From Siphonodentalium dalli (taxonomy: Eukaryota > Mollusca > Scaphopoda > Gadilida > Siphonodentaliidae): a stretch of 64,000 nt of DNA. The position numbers and the translations under genes were made by a program. The notes beneath the pieces are model-generated. The model did not search any database and had not been told where the DNA came from. It saw only the letters and a list, made by a program, of their open reading frames with translations. This document shows, in pieces, positions 44,931-58,356 of this stretch (position 1 is its first letter; each line of letters starts with the position of its first letter). The stretch is taken from positions 9,387,784 through 9,451,783 of the forward strand of contig CP136066.1 in NCBI GenBank assembly GCA_032622095.1. Reading direction: 5' to 3'.

Positions 44931-46922
44931 TTCAAAATTAATGTCTATGATTCTCAGACAGTGTGGCTAAGCACGAGGGCCATGTACACAATTACACCCC
45001 TGATGTCAGTGATACTGTTTTCCTGCCCGACAAACCTTCCACCGACAGGAACACATTTGTATTACTTGTTACTTGCGCCAGTCTATGCTGAACGCATGTA
45101 ATGTTTTCTGTCTGTCCGGATATCTGCTTATCTGTACTTCCGCGATTATGTTATGTCATACCGGAAGTACATAATGTAAAGAATGCCCATGCGCTAATAA
45201 CGAACCGATGCCGGACGCTTTGGGTCGTATAGAGACTATATCTGATTTTGTGACGTCACCAATTATTATCTAATACGACACTGCTGTTTTGAATTTGTGC
45301 GAGAACTGTTGTTGCACAGTAGATCGGTGGCCTTAAAACATTAATGTCGTAATCTGAAATAAACGTTGCGTCTTTCAATGGCCGGCGTTCCAAAATGAGG
45401 AGAGTTACTATCGGAATTATGCACAATGAAGTTCATTCGTAGCCGCGGTTTACATTTTATTGAAAACATAATAATAACATATTATGGGTTGTCAAATATT
45501 TGCAATGGAGTGGTTAAAATATAAATATCGCGTGCAATGTAAAAATCAATCAATCTGGCTGGGCTGGGGACAATACTGGAATCGGAATCGAAAATTGTAA
45601 TGCAAGCAAACGTTAAACTATCGCGTTTAAATTATCCTACATAGTAAGTAATAATCCTCAGATATCCTTCTATTTTCATGAATCGACAAGAAACACATAC
45701 TTATGAACAAAACAGAAGATACATTCAGGTTATCGCAAATTCGGTCGATGGTGAAAGCTACATGATGACGTTGCTCGTCGACTTTCGTTGAAATCGACAC
45801 GATGACATTTTATGAATGAAATTAACATGATTAAATCGACAAGCTTCTTCGTATGGTACGCACCTCAATTGGATTGCGCACACAGCGTCAATACAATAAT
45901 GGTTAATTTCAGTAAAATACTCCCCTCTAGACAACAACCAACAGTCTTGACTATTGAATACTTTCAGTTTGGTGTTGGTAGTTTGTATTCTATATTGCTA
46001 TAAAACCCACTCTGTCGATGAACCCTTGTGCATGTCTGGAGTGTGTAATATATCATAATCACACCACGATATAAGGCCCAAGTTATTCTTATTTGATCGG
46101 AATACGTATCTATGAAGTAATTTGATAGGATTATAAAGACACACATATATCCTAGCTAATACGTTTGTTTTAGACGTGGTTCGTTAATTACCCTAGCGTA
46201 TGGTCCTATTATGAAATGGCTGCTCAAATTGTAATTAAAATCCACATATATAATTAATTTGCATTGTATTATGGTTTCATTTTGGTAATTAATCATTCAT
46301 AAAAAAACAATATTGAAAGATAGCTTTCTGGAAACCGGTAAAGACGCCATGACGTAACGACACACACCAGGACGTCACAAGCTACATGGGCGCGTAACAC
46401 AACATTCAGACAGCTGAGACTCGTATTACAAGGCAGGCTAAACCGATCCATCTGCCAACAGCTTTGTGTTTTATTATAAATACATATACATATATATATC
46501 TATATATACCCTGCAAGGAAAATAGGTGGGCAATAGTACTGCCCATTAGAAGCCTACTTAATGTAACTTGCAACTCCGAAAGACGCAGGTGCATATAAAC
46601 CATGTCCGGACAAACAGTCCAGAGCATGGTTCTTTTGAGACAAATGGTATTGAAAATGTGTATGTGGAAACATGGATTATTAAATTCCTTATTAATTAGC
46701 TGAGAAAACAAGCGTTCTCGTTTTCAACGCAATAGACACATTGATGACATACTTGTACCCGAATACTGTAGATCAGTCGCTAATCAAAGACTAGCCGATA
46801 ATAGCGTGCCTTTTATTGAATTGTGTCGGCATTTGAAATTGACTTTGATGTTTTTGCCGCTGACGTGCAATGGCATACATAACTCATTCTAATTAAACTA
46901 TTGATTTAACCCAATTGGTATA
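44931..46922. other. No gene; short promoter-like tract near 45134-45260
   Basis: GTACTTCCG (45134-45142) and CGGAAGTAC (45162-45170) form a 9-bp stem of ETS-type GGAA sites, with TGACGTCACC at 45251. This could be a small CpG-containing promoter or chance. Elsewhere only short frames are present. Confidence 0.3.
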
Positions 46923-47491
46923 TCTCATATATATTTTGAAGACCTCTGTCTGTATGTATGTTTGTTTGTTTGTTTGTCTGTCTGTCTGTCTGTCTGTCAT
47001 TTATAAAAATCTACGATTCTCGACCGATCTGGACGAAACTTGGTACGTGTGTGTAGTTTGACCAGGCGGTGAACGTTGTCGTATTGGCGAGCCCGTGCGG
47101 CGCCCGCGTCGCGCATGCGCAGACGAGATCTCGGAAACGGGTGGAGCTATCGACTTGAAATTTGCTATGTGAATGTATCTTGCCCCGGATGCGAATTGTA
47201 TCGGGTCGCCGAGCCCGTGCGACGCCAGCTTCGCGCATGCGCAGACGAGATCTCGGAAACGGGTGGAGCTATCGACTTGAAATTTGGTATGTAAATGTAA
47301 CTTGCCCCGGATACGAATTTTATCGGGTCGCCGAGTCCGTGCGACGCCAGCTTCGCGCATGCGCAGACGAGATCTCGGAAACGGGTAGAGCTATCGACTT
47401 GAAATTTGGTTTTTGAATAGCGCTGAGTAGAGTTATCGACTTGAAATTTGGTTTTTTGAATAGCCCGGACAACGTCGGGCTCATCGGCTAG
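46923..47491 (+). mobile_element. Helitron-like element, same family as 26199-26593
   Basis: Starts TCTCATATATATTTTGAAGA after an A and ends with the hairpin GCCCGGACAACGTCGGGC, TCATCGG, CTAG. The internal GCGCATGCGCAGAC..GATCTCGGAAACGGGT unit is present three times instead of two, with the hairpin kept only at the true end. GTCT simple repeat near the start. No Rep/helicase. Confidence 0.85.
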
Positions 47492-48103
47492 TCTATTATA
47501 TATTTTGGAAGATCTGTCTGTGTGTCTGTCTGTGTGTCTGTGTTCGCGATGGACTCGAAAACGGCCGAACCGATTTGATGAAACTTGGTATGTGGGGGTA
47601 TTTTCGGCCGTGAACTGGCATAGGCCTATTAATTTGTCCGTGCGACGTGACCTTGATCTTGAAATCGGGTAATTTCAAGGTCAAACGCCCGAATATCACG
47701 GGATTTCGATTAAACTTGGTATGTGGTGGTACTTTCTTATGGTGAGTCTCTTAAGCATATTCATTTGCCCGTGGGACGTGACCTTGACCTTGAAATCGGG
47801 TAACTTCAAGGTCAAATCGCCAATTTTGATGGGATTTCGACGAAATTTGATACGTGGTGTTACTTTTGTCCACTGGTTGTTTTGGACGGGTCCAATCGTG
47901 ACCCCGACCAGACCTTGACCTTCAAAATGATCAATTAAAAGGTCAAATCGGGTAAAACCGGATGGATTTCGACGGGCACGTTTGTCGGGTACTTTTGTCC
48001 GGGCAGTGTTTTTGGACTGGTCAAATCGTGACCCCAATTGACCTTGACCTTCAAAATGGCCAATTCAAGGTCAAAGCCCGGACGAAGTCGGGTCACCTTC
48101 TAG
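47492..48103 (+). mobile_element. Second Helitron-like element abutting the first
   Basis: It begins with TC directly at the CTAG of the preceding element and ends with the hairpin CCCGGACGAAGTCGGG, TCACCTT, CTAG before a T. The interior has a GACCTTGACCTTGAAATCGG / AATTCAAGGTCAAA repeat in several diverged units. It belongs to a related but different family. Tandem, head-to-tail insertion is known for Helitrons. Confidence 0.75.
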
Positions 48104-48623
48104 TAATGTATACATGTAGCATCACCAGCAACCATGCAATCGTCCTCACACCCTTCATATGAGCGATAATATTAGTCTATAAATATGTCGAACAACTCGC
48201 ACGGTATTACTGATACCAACATTAGTGTAATATATAAACTGAAGATAACAGAGATGGATGAACTGAAATTTGATATCTATATTTTATTTCGATCTCAAAA
48301 GAGGCCCAGCACCGTGGTTCAAACCATTGTTGGCAAGACATCACGAAACATACCAAATAATATATGATGGGCGCTGGTATAGGCAGCTCCTGTGAGTGCG
48401 TTCTAGTTGTTTATCTTTTGCATTATTATTTCCCCAAGCAAAAACGAGAGAAACACACGGTAGTACCATATCAAAGTGTCTGAAAGGGATAAATGTTCAA
48501 TAAATACTAACGTAATAGCAACATTTTAATAATTAATTTCGTGGGGGAAATGCGAACAATGTTCGTCGTGACACAATTGAGTGACTACTCGACGGTTGGA
48601 AAAAAGTAATATTACATACCTAC
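48104..48623. other. No gene confirmed
   Basis: A 60-codon plus frame (48185-48367) has reasonable composition but no splice or homology support. From 48560 the sequence resembles the flank of the micro-exon in copy X (CACAATTGAGTGACT.., CTACGAATAAATGATGAA). Confidence 0.35.
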
Positions 48624-48641
48624 GAATAAATGATGAAGTTA
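48624..48641 (-). CDS. 18-nt micro-exon (gene copy Y)
   Basis: Acceptor CCTTTTCCAG, exon TAACTTCATCATTTATTC, donor GTAGGT on the minus strand, phase 1 to phase 1, adding V-T-S-S-F-I. Copy X has the same exon three bases shorter with GTAAGT. With the transmembrane exon at 56740-56849 this sets an intron of 8098 nt filled by a satellite and a Helitron. The next exon downstream was not found. Confidence 0.5.
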
Positions 48642-48810
48642 CTGGAAAAGGATACACATGTAAATGATACTCAACAGAGACGCGCATTTTTCTTGAAGAA
48701 TAATATTTCCGTTCAACCGTTTACTCTCTTCAATTATAGCAATTAAAGTCACCCTTCAGTTGAGTGTGGCAATACATTTTATAAAATAAGCCGAAACAAT
48801 GATTTGCCAT

Positions 48811-51800
48811 TTACAACATGACTGGTATAACATGATATAACATTACTTGTATAACATGAATTGTATAACATGAATTGTATACCATGACTTGTATAACATG
48901 ACTCGCATATAATGACCTGTATAACAGTACATGTATAACATGACGTATATAACATGACGTGTATAACATTACTTGCATAACATGCCGTGTATTACATGAC
49001 TTGTATAACATGACTTGCATAACATGACGTGTGTAACATTACTTGTGCAACATGGCTTGTGTAACATTATATGTGCAACTTGTATAACATGACTTGTTTA
49101 TCATGACTTGTATAACATTACTTGTATAACATGACATGTATAACATTATTGGTATAACATTATTGGTATAACATGACGTATATAACATGACTTGTATAAC
49201 ATAACTTGTGTACATTACTTTTGTAACATGACTTTTGTAACATGACTGTATAACATGACTGTATAACATGACTTGTATAACTTTACATGCACAACATGAC
49301 GTTTTTAACATGACATGTATAACATGACTTGTATAGCTTGATTTGTGTAACATGACTTGTATAACATCAATTGTATAAAATGACATGTATACCGTTAATT
49401 GAGAAACCAATACTTGCATAATATGACTTGTAAAATATGACCTTTATAACTTGAATTGTATAACATGACGTGTGTAACATACTTGTATAACATGAATTAT
49501 GTAACATGACATGTATAACATGAATTGTATAACATGACCTGTGTGACATGACTTACAGAACATGACTTGTATAGCATGACTTGTATAACATGACTTGCAT
49601 AGCATGACTTATGTAGCATGACTTGCCGAACATGACTTGTATAACATGAATTGTATAACATCACGTGTGTACCATGACTTGTGTAACACGACTTGTATAT
49701 CATAACTTTTGAAACATGACTTGTGTAACATGATTTATATAACATGACTAGTATAACATGCATTGTGTAACATGACTTGTGTAACATGACGTTTATAACA
49801 TGAATTATATAACATGACATGTGTATCATGTATGTATCATGCCCTGTGCAACATGACTGTTGTAACATGACTTGTATAACATGACTTGTATAACATGAAT
49901 TGTAAAACATGACTTGTGTAACATGCCTTGTTTAACATGACATGTGTAACATGAATTGTACAACATGAATTGTATAACATGACTTGTATAACATGCACTG
50001 TGTAACATGACTTGTACACATGACGTATATAGCATGACTTGTGTAACGCGACTTGTATAACACGCCGTGTATAATATGATTTGTATAACATGGCTTGTAT
50101 AACATGACATGCGTCACATGACTTGTGTAACATTACTTGTATAACATGACTTGTATAACATGACTTGCGAGACATGACTTGTATAGCATAACTTGTGTAA
50201 CATGAATTGTATAACATCACGTGCGTAGCATGACTTGTTTAACATGACCTGTTTAACATGACTTATGTAACATGACTTGGGTAACATGACTTGGGTAACA
50301 TGACTTGTGTAACATGACTTGTGTAACATGCCTTGTGTAACATGACTTGTATAACATGACATATATAACATGGATTGTGTAACATGACTTGTATAACGTG
50401 ACTTGTACAATATGAATTGTACAACGTGACTTGTACAGCATGACTTGTAAAACGTGAATTGTACAATATGAATTGTATAACATGACTAGTATAACATGAC
50501 TTGTATAACACGACGTGTATAACATGACTTGTATAACACGCATTGTATAACAATAATTGTATAACATGATTTGTATAACATGACTAGTGTAGCATGATTT
50601 GTATAACATTACGTATACAACATAACTTGTATAGCATGACTTGTGTAAGTTGACTTGTATAACATGACTTGTATAACATGACTTGTATGACATGAATGGT
50701 CTAACATGACTTTCTAACACGACTTGTGTAACATGACTTGTATAACATGATATGTATGCCATAACTTGTATAACATGACTTGTATAACACGACGTGTATA
50801 ACATGACTTATGTGACATGACTTGTATGACATGAATTGTCTAACATGACTTGTCTAACATGACTTGTGTAACATGACTTGTATAACATGACTTGTATGCC
50901 ATACCTTATATACCATGAATTGTATAACACGACGTGTATAACATGACTTTTATAACATGCATTGTATACCATGACGTGTATACCATGACTTGCATAACAT
51001 GACTTGTATACCATGACTTGTATAACACGAAGTGTATAACATGAGTTGTATAACATTACGTGTACACCATTATTTGTATAGCATTTCTTGTATAACATGA
51101 ATTGTGTAGCATGACGTGTATAGCATGAATTGTGTAACATAACTCGTATTACATTACATGTATAACAAGCCGTGTATAATATAACTTGTCTAACATGACG
51201 TGTATAACATGACTTGTATAACATGCCGTGTATAACAAGAATTGTATAACGTGACTTGTATAACATGACTAGTGTAGCATGAGTTGTATAACATTACGTG
51301 TACAACATTACGTGTACAACATAACGTGTACAACACAACGTGTATAGCTGACTTGTGTAAGCTGACTTGTATAACATGACTTGTATATCATGACTTGTAT
51401 AACATGACTTGTATAACATGACTTGTGTAACATGACTTGTGTAACATGACTTGTGTAACATGACTTGTGTAACATGACTTGTCTAACATGACTAGTGTAA
51501 CATGACTTGTTTAACATGACTTGTATACCATTACTTGTATAACATGACTTGTATAACACGACGTGTATAACATGACTTGTATAACATGCCTTGTATACCA
51601 TGACTTGTATACCATGACTTGTATAACATGATTTGTATAACATTACGTGTACAACATTATTTGTATAGCATTTATTGTATAGCATGACTTGTATAGCATG
51701 ACTTGTGTAACATAACTCGTATTAAATTACTTGTATAACACGTCGTGTATAATATAACTTGAATAACATGGCTTGTATAACATTACATGTGTAGCATGAC

Positions 51801-51866
51801 TTGTGCAACATTACTTGTATAACATGACTTGTGTAACATGACTTGTGTAACATGATTTATATAACA
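48811..51866. repeat. 15-bp satellite (TATAACATGACTTGT)n, left part
   Basis: About 200 diverged 15-bp units. Recurring longer strings (AACTCGTATTA..TTAC.TGTATAACA at 51141 and 51714) show a higher-order unit of about 573 bp. Because 15 is divisible by 3, the minus strand gives long SCYTSHVIQVMLYK frames, which are artefacts. It lies in the presumed intron of copy Y and continues at 54834. Confidence 0.97.
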
Positions 51867-54782
51867 CTAGCAGGGTTACCCGGCGTTGCCCAGGTTAAAG
51901 TGATGTGAAACCCTCTGTGGATATTTGGTGGGAATAGAGAATACTCTTGCTCACAAAGTGTTACACGTATTCTCATAAATTGTATATCCAAATGCCATCA
52001 CAAAACATTATTCTTACACATTGAATATAAGTAGTGGCTTACCTTGTCAGGTCGGACCGATTATCATTTTGTTTATCGCGTTTAATCGTTTAATCTGTCC
52101 AACCAATAAAGAAGTATTTATTTATTTACAACTGCGTATACTTCAGACGTTATAGCATGAAACATGAACATCATAAACACATTAGTTCGAAAAGATAAAA
52201 GACGACAATTGTGTTTTACATAGCGATGTATCAATCAACCAATCAATCTAGAATATGTTTTAAAGATATGTCCAGGTGCTCCTCTGTTCTGGTGCTATAT
52301 ATACTGGCTAATCACTTTCAGTTTAAACGAATTGATGTTGTGCATGTATAGCAGCTACATATGCCCGACACAGCGATATTTTGAGTTGTTTATGTTAGGC
52401 GATGAGTCTGTTCTAAAAAATGAAAGAAATCCTCTGTATCGGGCAGATATACCCTTGTCAGATGTCAATATTGGAGGATCCTGAAAAGTCATGTGCTACG
52501 GACTGCGTTTTCCTTTATCTCAGAAGTAACCATATTTGACTGCACACTGTGACCACTATTTTGAACAGGCCTGCTCTACATTTCCATATCTCTTGGCAAT
52601 TGTAACTTTTTTTGTGGAAACTATATTGAAAGGGACAGACTCAATCGTGTTATGATATATACATGAGCCATTCTAATACGCAATCCTCTGACGATTCAAG
52701 GTCCCTCAGATTGAAGGAATATATGTATCTCTTAAATAGATTGATATAAATATACTTTTAATGCTTTCTTCTATGTATCTATGTTGCTAGATCATTATAG
52801 GAATGCCCTGAATTCCACCCCCATATACATATGACAGTTGAGAAGATATAATTGTTCAAGTGACTTAATTCGGTCACCAGTTGTCGAGATTGTGAAATTG
52901 GAATGCCAAAAACTCCTTAGAATGACATGGAGATGGCCTGGGAGATGACTATATATATAACTTTGTTGAATATCGGCGAATTGAACAATCTTATAAATGC
53001 TAGTGAATCTCCTCTCGCCATCCATGACCCAAACAACCCCAAATGTGATTTAATTCACCATATCATCAGAGAAGAACGTGCATGAATTTGGTAGAATCAG
53101 TGCTAAATATATGTGTATCAACTTTGGTGCAACTCCCCTCATGCGTGACTTGAAACGCGGCACTTGTGTCATAATTAAACCACGTCTATAGCCTCATGCA
53201 TGCATTATATAATGGAGATGATTATATATAAGTTTGGTGCTAATCGGCAACTAAACAAATTCTTATCATAGTTATTACCCCCCCCCCCCAATCTCTCACC
53301 CAAACGGCACCAATTTCGTGTCTTTAAATCACACGTTTATATTCCTCGTATCACGGAGAAGAATAATATATCAATTTGGTCGAAATATATTCTAAAAATA
53401 GCACCTCCCCTGACACCAACAACGTCACTTTAGAAAATTTTAACCCGCACCATTATCTTACTCATAAAGAGTTACCCCTGTTAGACCGCCTTGTATTGGT
53501 GCCATCTCGATTGTACCCTTAAAGTTATATATAGAACACAGACAGATATTCGCAAATATTTGATTCATTGTATCATTTGAGAAGAACGTGTATGATTTTG
53601 ATGGTAATTGGCACTAAACATATTTGTATAAGTTTTGGTGACCCTCCCGTCCCTATTTCGGACTCAAGCGGCGCCACTTTTGACATAATTAAACCACACA
53701 CTTAGACTCATTATAGAGATGAATGTATATATAACATGTATGAAAATTGGTGAGTATACAAATTTAGGGCCACCATTGCATATCTCTCACCCAAAAGGCT
53801 CCAATTTGGCGCATTTAAACCACACGATTAGATTATTCGTATCACGAATATGTATCAATCAGGTGGAAATCGGCGCTAAACATATTGTTTATCAATGTTT
53901 GTGTCCCTCTCACCCTCTGGGCACCACTGACTCGAATGGCCCCACTTTTGATTGACATCTATAAACCACACAATTAGACGCCTGATATCATGGAGATTAT
54001 TATTTGTAAGTTTGGTGCTAATCCGCGACTAAACAATTTTTTATCAAATGTAGTGCCCACCCCCATCTCTCACCAAAGCAGCACCAATATGACGTCTTTA
54101 AAATGACACGATTAGATTCCTCATATCATGGATAAGAATGTGTATCAATTTGGTGGAAATTGGCGCTAAAAATATTGTGTATCAATTTTGGTGCCCCTCT
54201 CCCTTTCAGTGCACCCCTGACTCGAATGACGCCACTTTTGACAGCTTTAAGCCACGCCATTAGACACCTCATACCATAGGGATGAAATTGTATAAGTTTC
54301 GTGGCAATCGGCGACAAAACCAATTCTTGTGAGATTTAGTACCCACCCACCGCCCCGCCCCAATCTCTCATCCCAACGACACCAATTTGGCGTCTTTAAA
54401 TCACACAATACGATTCCTTGTATCATGGAGAAGATCTCAGAAGAATGTGCATCAATTTGGTGGAATTCGGCGCTAAAATTATTTTGATCAATTTTGGTGC
54501 CCCTCTCCCTTCCGGGCATCCCTGACGCGAACGGCGCGACTTTTGACATATTTAAACCACACCATTAGATTCCTCATATTATGGGGATGATTATATATAA
54601 GTTTGGTGGCAATCGGCGACAATATTTGTTTCTGCCCCTCCCCCTTTTCTGCCCCTGACAACAACGATCACTTTAGAAAGTTCTAACCCTCGCCATTATC
54701 TTTCTCGTACAAAGTTACCCCTATTAGACACCTTTTGTGCTATCTAGGTGGTCCCCTGTGGATTTCTATAGAACACAGACAT

Positions 54783-54813
<31 letters not shown>

Positions 54814-54833
54814 TTCGCAAATATAGATATAGA
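51867..54833 (-). mobile_element. 2.97-kb non-autonomous Helitron-like element inside the satellite
   Basis: Read on the minus strand it starts TCTATATCTATATTTGCG at 54833 and ends CCTGGGCAACGCCGGG (stem-loop), TAACCCTG, CTAG at 51867. The host reads ..CAATTCA, element, TGTTATA..: an exact A/T insertion with no duplication, and removal restores the satellite register. The GACA simple repeat near 54779-54812 is close to its 5' end. The interior has several diverged units of about 250-300 bp (AATTTGGTGGAAATCGGCGC, CACCATTAGA..CCTCATATCATGG) and no long frame. Confidence 0.88.
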
Positions 54834-56450
54834 TGAATTGTATAACATGGCTTGTATAACATTACATGTGTGACATGACCTGTACAACATGACTTGTATG
54901 ACATGACTTGTATATCATGACTTGTATGACATGACTTGTATGACATGACTTGTGTAACATGACTTGTGTATGTTGACTTGTATAACCTGACTTGTATGAC
55001 ATGACTTGTATAACATGACTTGTATAACAAGACGGGTATAACATGACTTGTGTAACATGCCTTGTATAACAATAATTGTATAACATGACTTGTATGACAT
55101 GAATTGTCTAACATGACTTGTTTAACATGACATGTGTTACATGACTTGTATAACATGACTTGTATATCATAACTTGTATAACATGACTTGTATAACACGA
55201 CGTGTATAACATGACTTGTATAACATGCCTTGTATACCATGACGTGTATACCATGACTTGTATAACATGGCTTGTGTACCATGACTTGTATAACACGACG
55301 TGTATAGCATGAGTTGTATAACATTACGTGTACACCATTATTTGTATAGCATTTATTGTATAACATGACTTGTGTAGCATGACTTGTATAGCATGACTTG
55401 CGTAACATAACTCGTATTACGTTACTTGTATAACACGCCGTGTACAATATAACTTGCTTAACATGGCTTGTATAACATGACATGTGTAGCATGACTTGTG
55501 CAACATTACTTGTATGACATGACTTGTATAACATGACTTGTATAACACGACGGGTATAACATGACTTGTGTAACGTGCCTTGTATAACAAGACTTGTATA
55601 ACAAGACTTGTATGACATGAATTGTCTTACATCACTTGTCTAACATGACGTGTGTAACATGAATTGTATAACATGACTTGTATACCATAACTTGTATAAC
55701 ATGACTGGTATAACACTACGTGTAAAACATGACTTGAATAACATGCATTTTATACCATGACTTGTATACCATGATTTGTTCAACATGACTTGTATAACAC
55801 GACGTGCATAACATGAGGTGTATAACATTACGTGTACAACATTATATGTATAGCATTTATTGCATAACATGACTTGTGTAGCATGACTTGTATAGCATGA
55901 CTTGTGTAACATAACTCGTATTACATTACTTGTATAACACGCCGTGTATAATATAACTTGTATAACATGGTTTGTATAACATGACATGTGTAGCATGACT
56001 TGTGCAACATTACTTGTATAACATGACTTGTGTAACATGACTTGTGTAACATGATTTGTATAACATGAATTGTATAAATTGGCGTATGTAACATGATCTG
56101 TGCAACATGACTTGTATGACATGACTTGTATGACATGACTTGTATGACATGACTTGTATATCATGACGTGTATGACATGACTTGCATAACATGACTTGTG
56201 TAAGTTGACTTGTATAACCTGACTTGTATGACATGACTTGTATAACATGACTTGTATAACATGACTTGTATAACATGACTTGTATAACATGACTTGTGTA
56301 GCATGACTTGTATAACATGTTTTGATTTGCATGAATTATGTAACATGACTTGTGTAACACGACTTGCATAACATGACGTGTATAACATGACTCGTATAAT
56401 ATGATTTGTATAAAATGACTTGTATACCATGACGTTTATAACATGACTTG
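54834..56450. repeat. 15-bp satellite, right part
   Basis: Continuation of the array at 48811-51866 in phase across the Helitron. Here the higher-order unit is about 504 bp (AACTCGTATTA at 55409 and 55913). The array fades out at 56450. Confidence 0.97.
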
Positions 56451-56739
56451 AAATTTCAAATAATTATCTATTGTGTTTCATTGATTGCAATTACAATATA
56501 AAAGATTGCCCGTTTGGAGCATGTTGATGCCTATTGGTGTCAGTAACATCAAAATCGTGAACGGCGGAAGGAGTGTATCATTGAATGTATGACAATGATG
56601 TGTTAGATGAATGATCTCAATTGCATCCAACATGTATAATTATAACCATTATTTATTAACCAATATTTGTGTATGTAACATCATCTGACGGTTTCAATAC
56701 AAAAAATAAAACATGTTCATATTTAAATTTAATATATAC

Positions 56740-56849
56740 CGTTTGCCGAAGCAGAATTTCTGTGTTTCTTTCTGACCTTGAAGAAGCGATAACACATCGC
56801 GCCGATAACAATGGCGAACCAGGCAAACAACAACGCCAATGATATGTTC
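56740..56849 (-). CDS. Transmembrane exon of a single-pass membrane protein (gene copy Y)
   Basis: Acceptor GTGTTTCTTTACAG, donor GTATAT, phase 1 to phase 1, 36 full codons. NISLALLFAWFAIVIGAMCY forms a 20-residue hydrophobic helix and is followed by RFFKVRKKHRNSASAN, a basic cytoplasmic start. It aligns with 21799-21902 over its whole length, including both splice sites, which is the main evidence that these are real, paralogous genes. The upstream intron is occupied from 11 bp before the exon by a 12-bp satellite, and the downstream intron holds the 15-bp satellite. Ectodomain exons should lie above 58.4 kb on this strand. Function unknown. Confidence 0.65.
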
Positions 56850-56860
56850 CTGTAAAGAAA

Positions 56861-58356
56861 CACATTGTATTACACATTGTATTACACATTGTATTACACA
56901 TTGTATTACACATTGTATTACACATTGTATTACACATTGTATTACACATTGTATTACACATTGTATTACACATTGTATTACACATTGTATTACACATTGT
57001 ATCACACATTGTATCACACATTGTATCACACATTGTATTACACATTGTATTACACATTGTATTACACATTGTATCACACATTGTATTACACATTGTATCA
57101 CACATTGTATTACACATTGTATTACACATTGTATTACACATTGTATTACACATTGTATTACACATTGTATTACACATTGTATTACACATTGTATTACACA
57201 TTGTATCACACATTGTATCACACATTGTATTACACATTGTATCACACATTGTATCACACATTGTATTACACATTGTATCACACATTGTATTACACATTGT
57301 ATCACACATTGTATCACACATTGTATTACACATTGTATTACACATTGTATTACACATTGTATTACACATTGTATTACACATTGTATTACACATTGTATCA
57401 CACATTGTATTACACATTGTATCACACATTGTATTACACATTGTATCACACATTGTATTACACATTGTATTACACATTGTATTACACATTGTATTACACA
57501 TTGTATTACACATTGTATCACACATTGTATCACACATTGTATTACACATTGTATCACACATTGTATTACACATTGTATTACACATTGTATTACACATTGT
57601 ATTACACATTGTATCACACATTGTATCACACATTGTATTACACATTGTATCACACATTGTATTACACATTGTATTACACATTGTATCACACATTGTATTA
57701 CACATTGTATCACACATTGTATTACACATTGTATTACACATTGTATTACACATTGTATCACACATTGTATTACACATTGTATCACACATTGTATCACACA
57801 TTGTATTACACATTGTATTACACATTGTATCACACATTGTATCACACATTGTATCACACATTGTATTACACATTGTATCACACATTGTATCACACATTGT
57901 ATTACACATTGTATTACACATTGTATTACACATTGTATTACACATTGTATTACACATTGTATCACACATTGTATCACACATTGTATTACACATTGTATCA
58001 CACATTGTATTACACATTGTATTACACATTGTATTACACATTGTATCACACATTGTATTACACATTGTATTACACATTGTATCACACATTGTATCACACA
58101 TTGTATCACACATTGTATTACACATTGTATCACACATTGTATCACACATTGTATTACACATTGTATTACACATTGTATTACACATTGTATTACACATTGT
58201 ATTACACATTGTATCACACATTGTATCACACATTGTATTACACATTGTATCACACATTGTATTACACATTGTATTACACATTGTATTACACATTGTATTA
58301 CACATTGTATTACACATTGTATTACACATTATATTACACATTGTATTACACATTGT
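56861..58356. repeat. 12-bp satellite (ATTACACATTGT / ATCACACATTGT)n, about 125 copies
   Basis: Perfect 12-bp units in two flavours that differ at a single T/C; one unit near 58330 has CACATTATATTA. The order of flavours repeats: a 21-unit (252-bp) pattern starting near 57830 recurs near 58082. All frames, 510-565 codons on both strands, are artefacts of the period. Confidence 0.98.

Noticed and set aside
46998-47416. Overlapping frames on both strands (SASRMRR.., RDLVCACA..)
   Set aside because: Tandem modules of a Helitron-like element; the frames occur on both strands.
48811-56430. Many minus-strand frames of 60-292 codons rich in SCYTSHVIQVMLYK
   Set aside because: Products of the 15-bp satellite in different phases.
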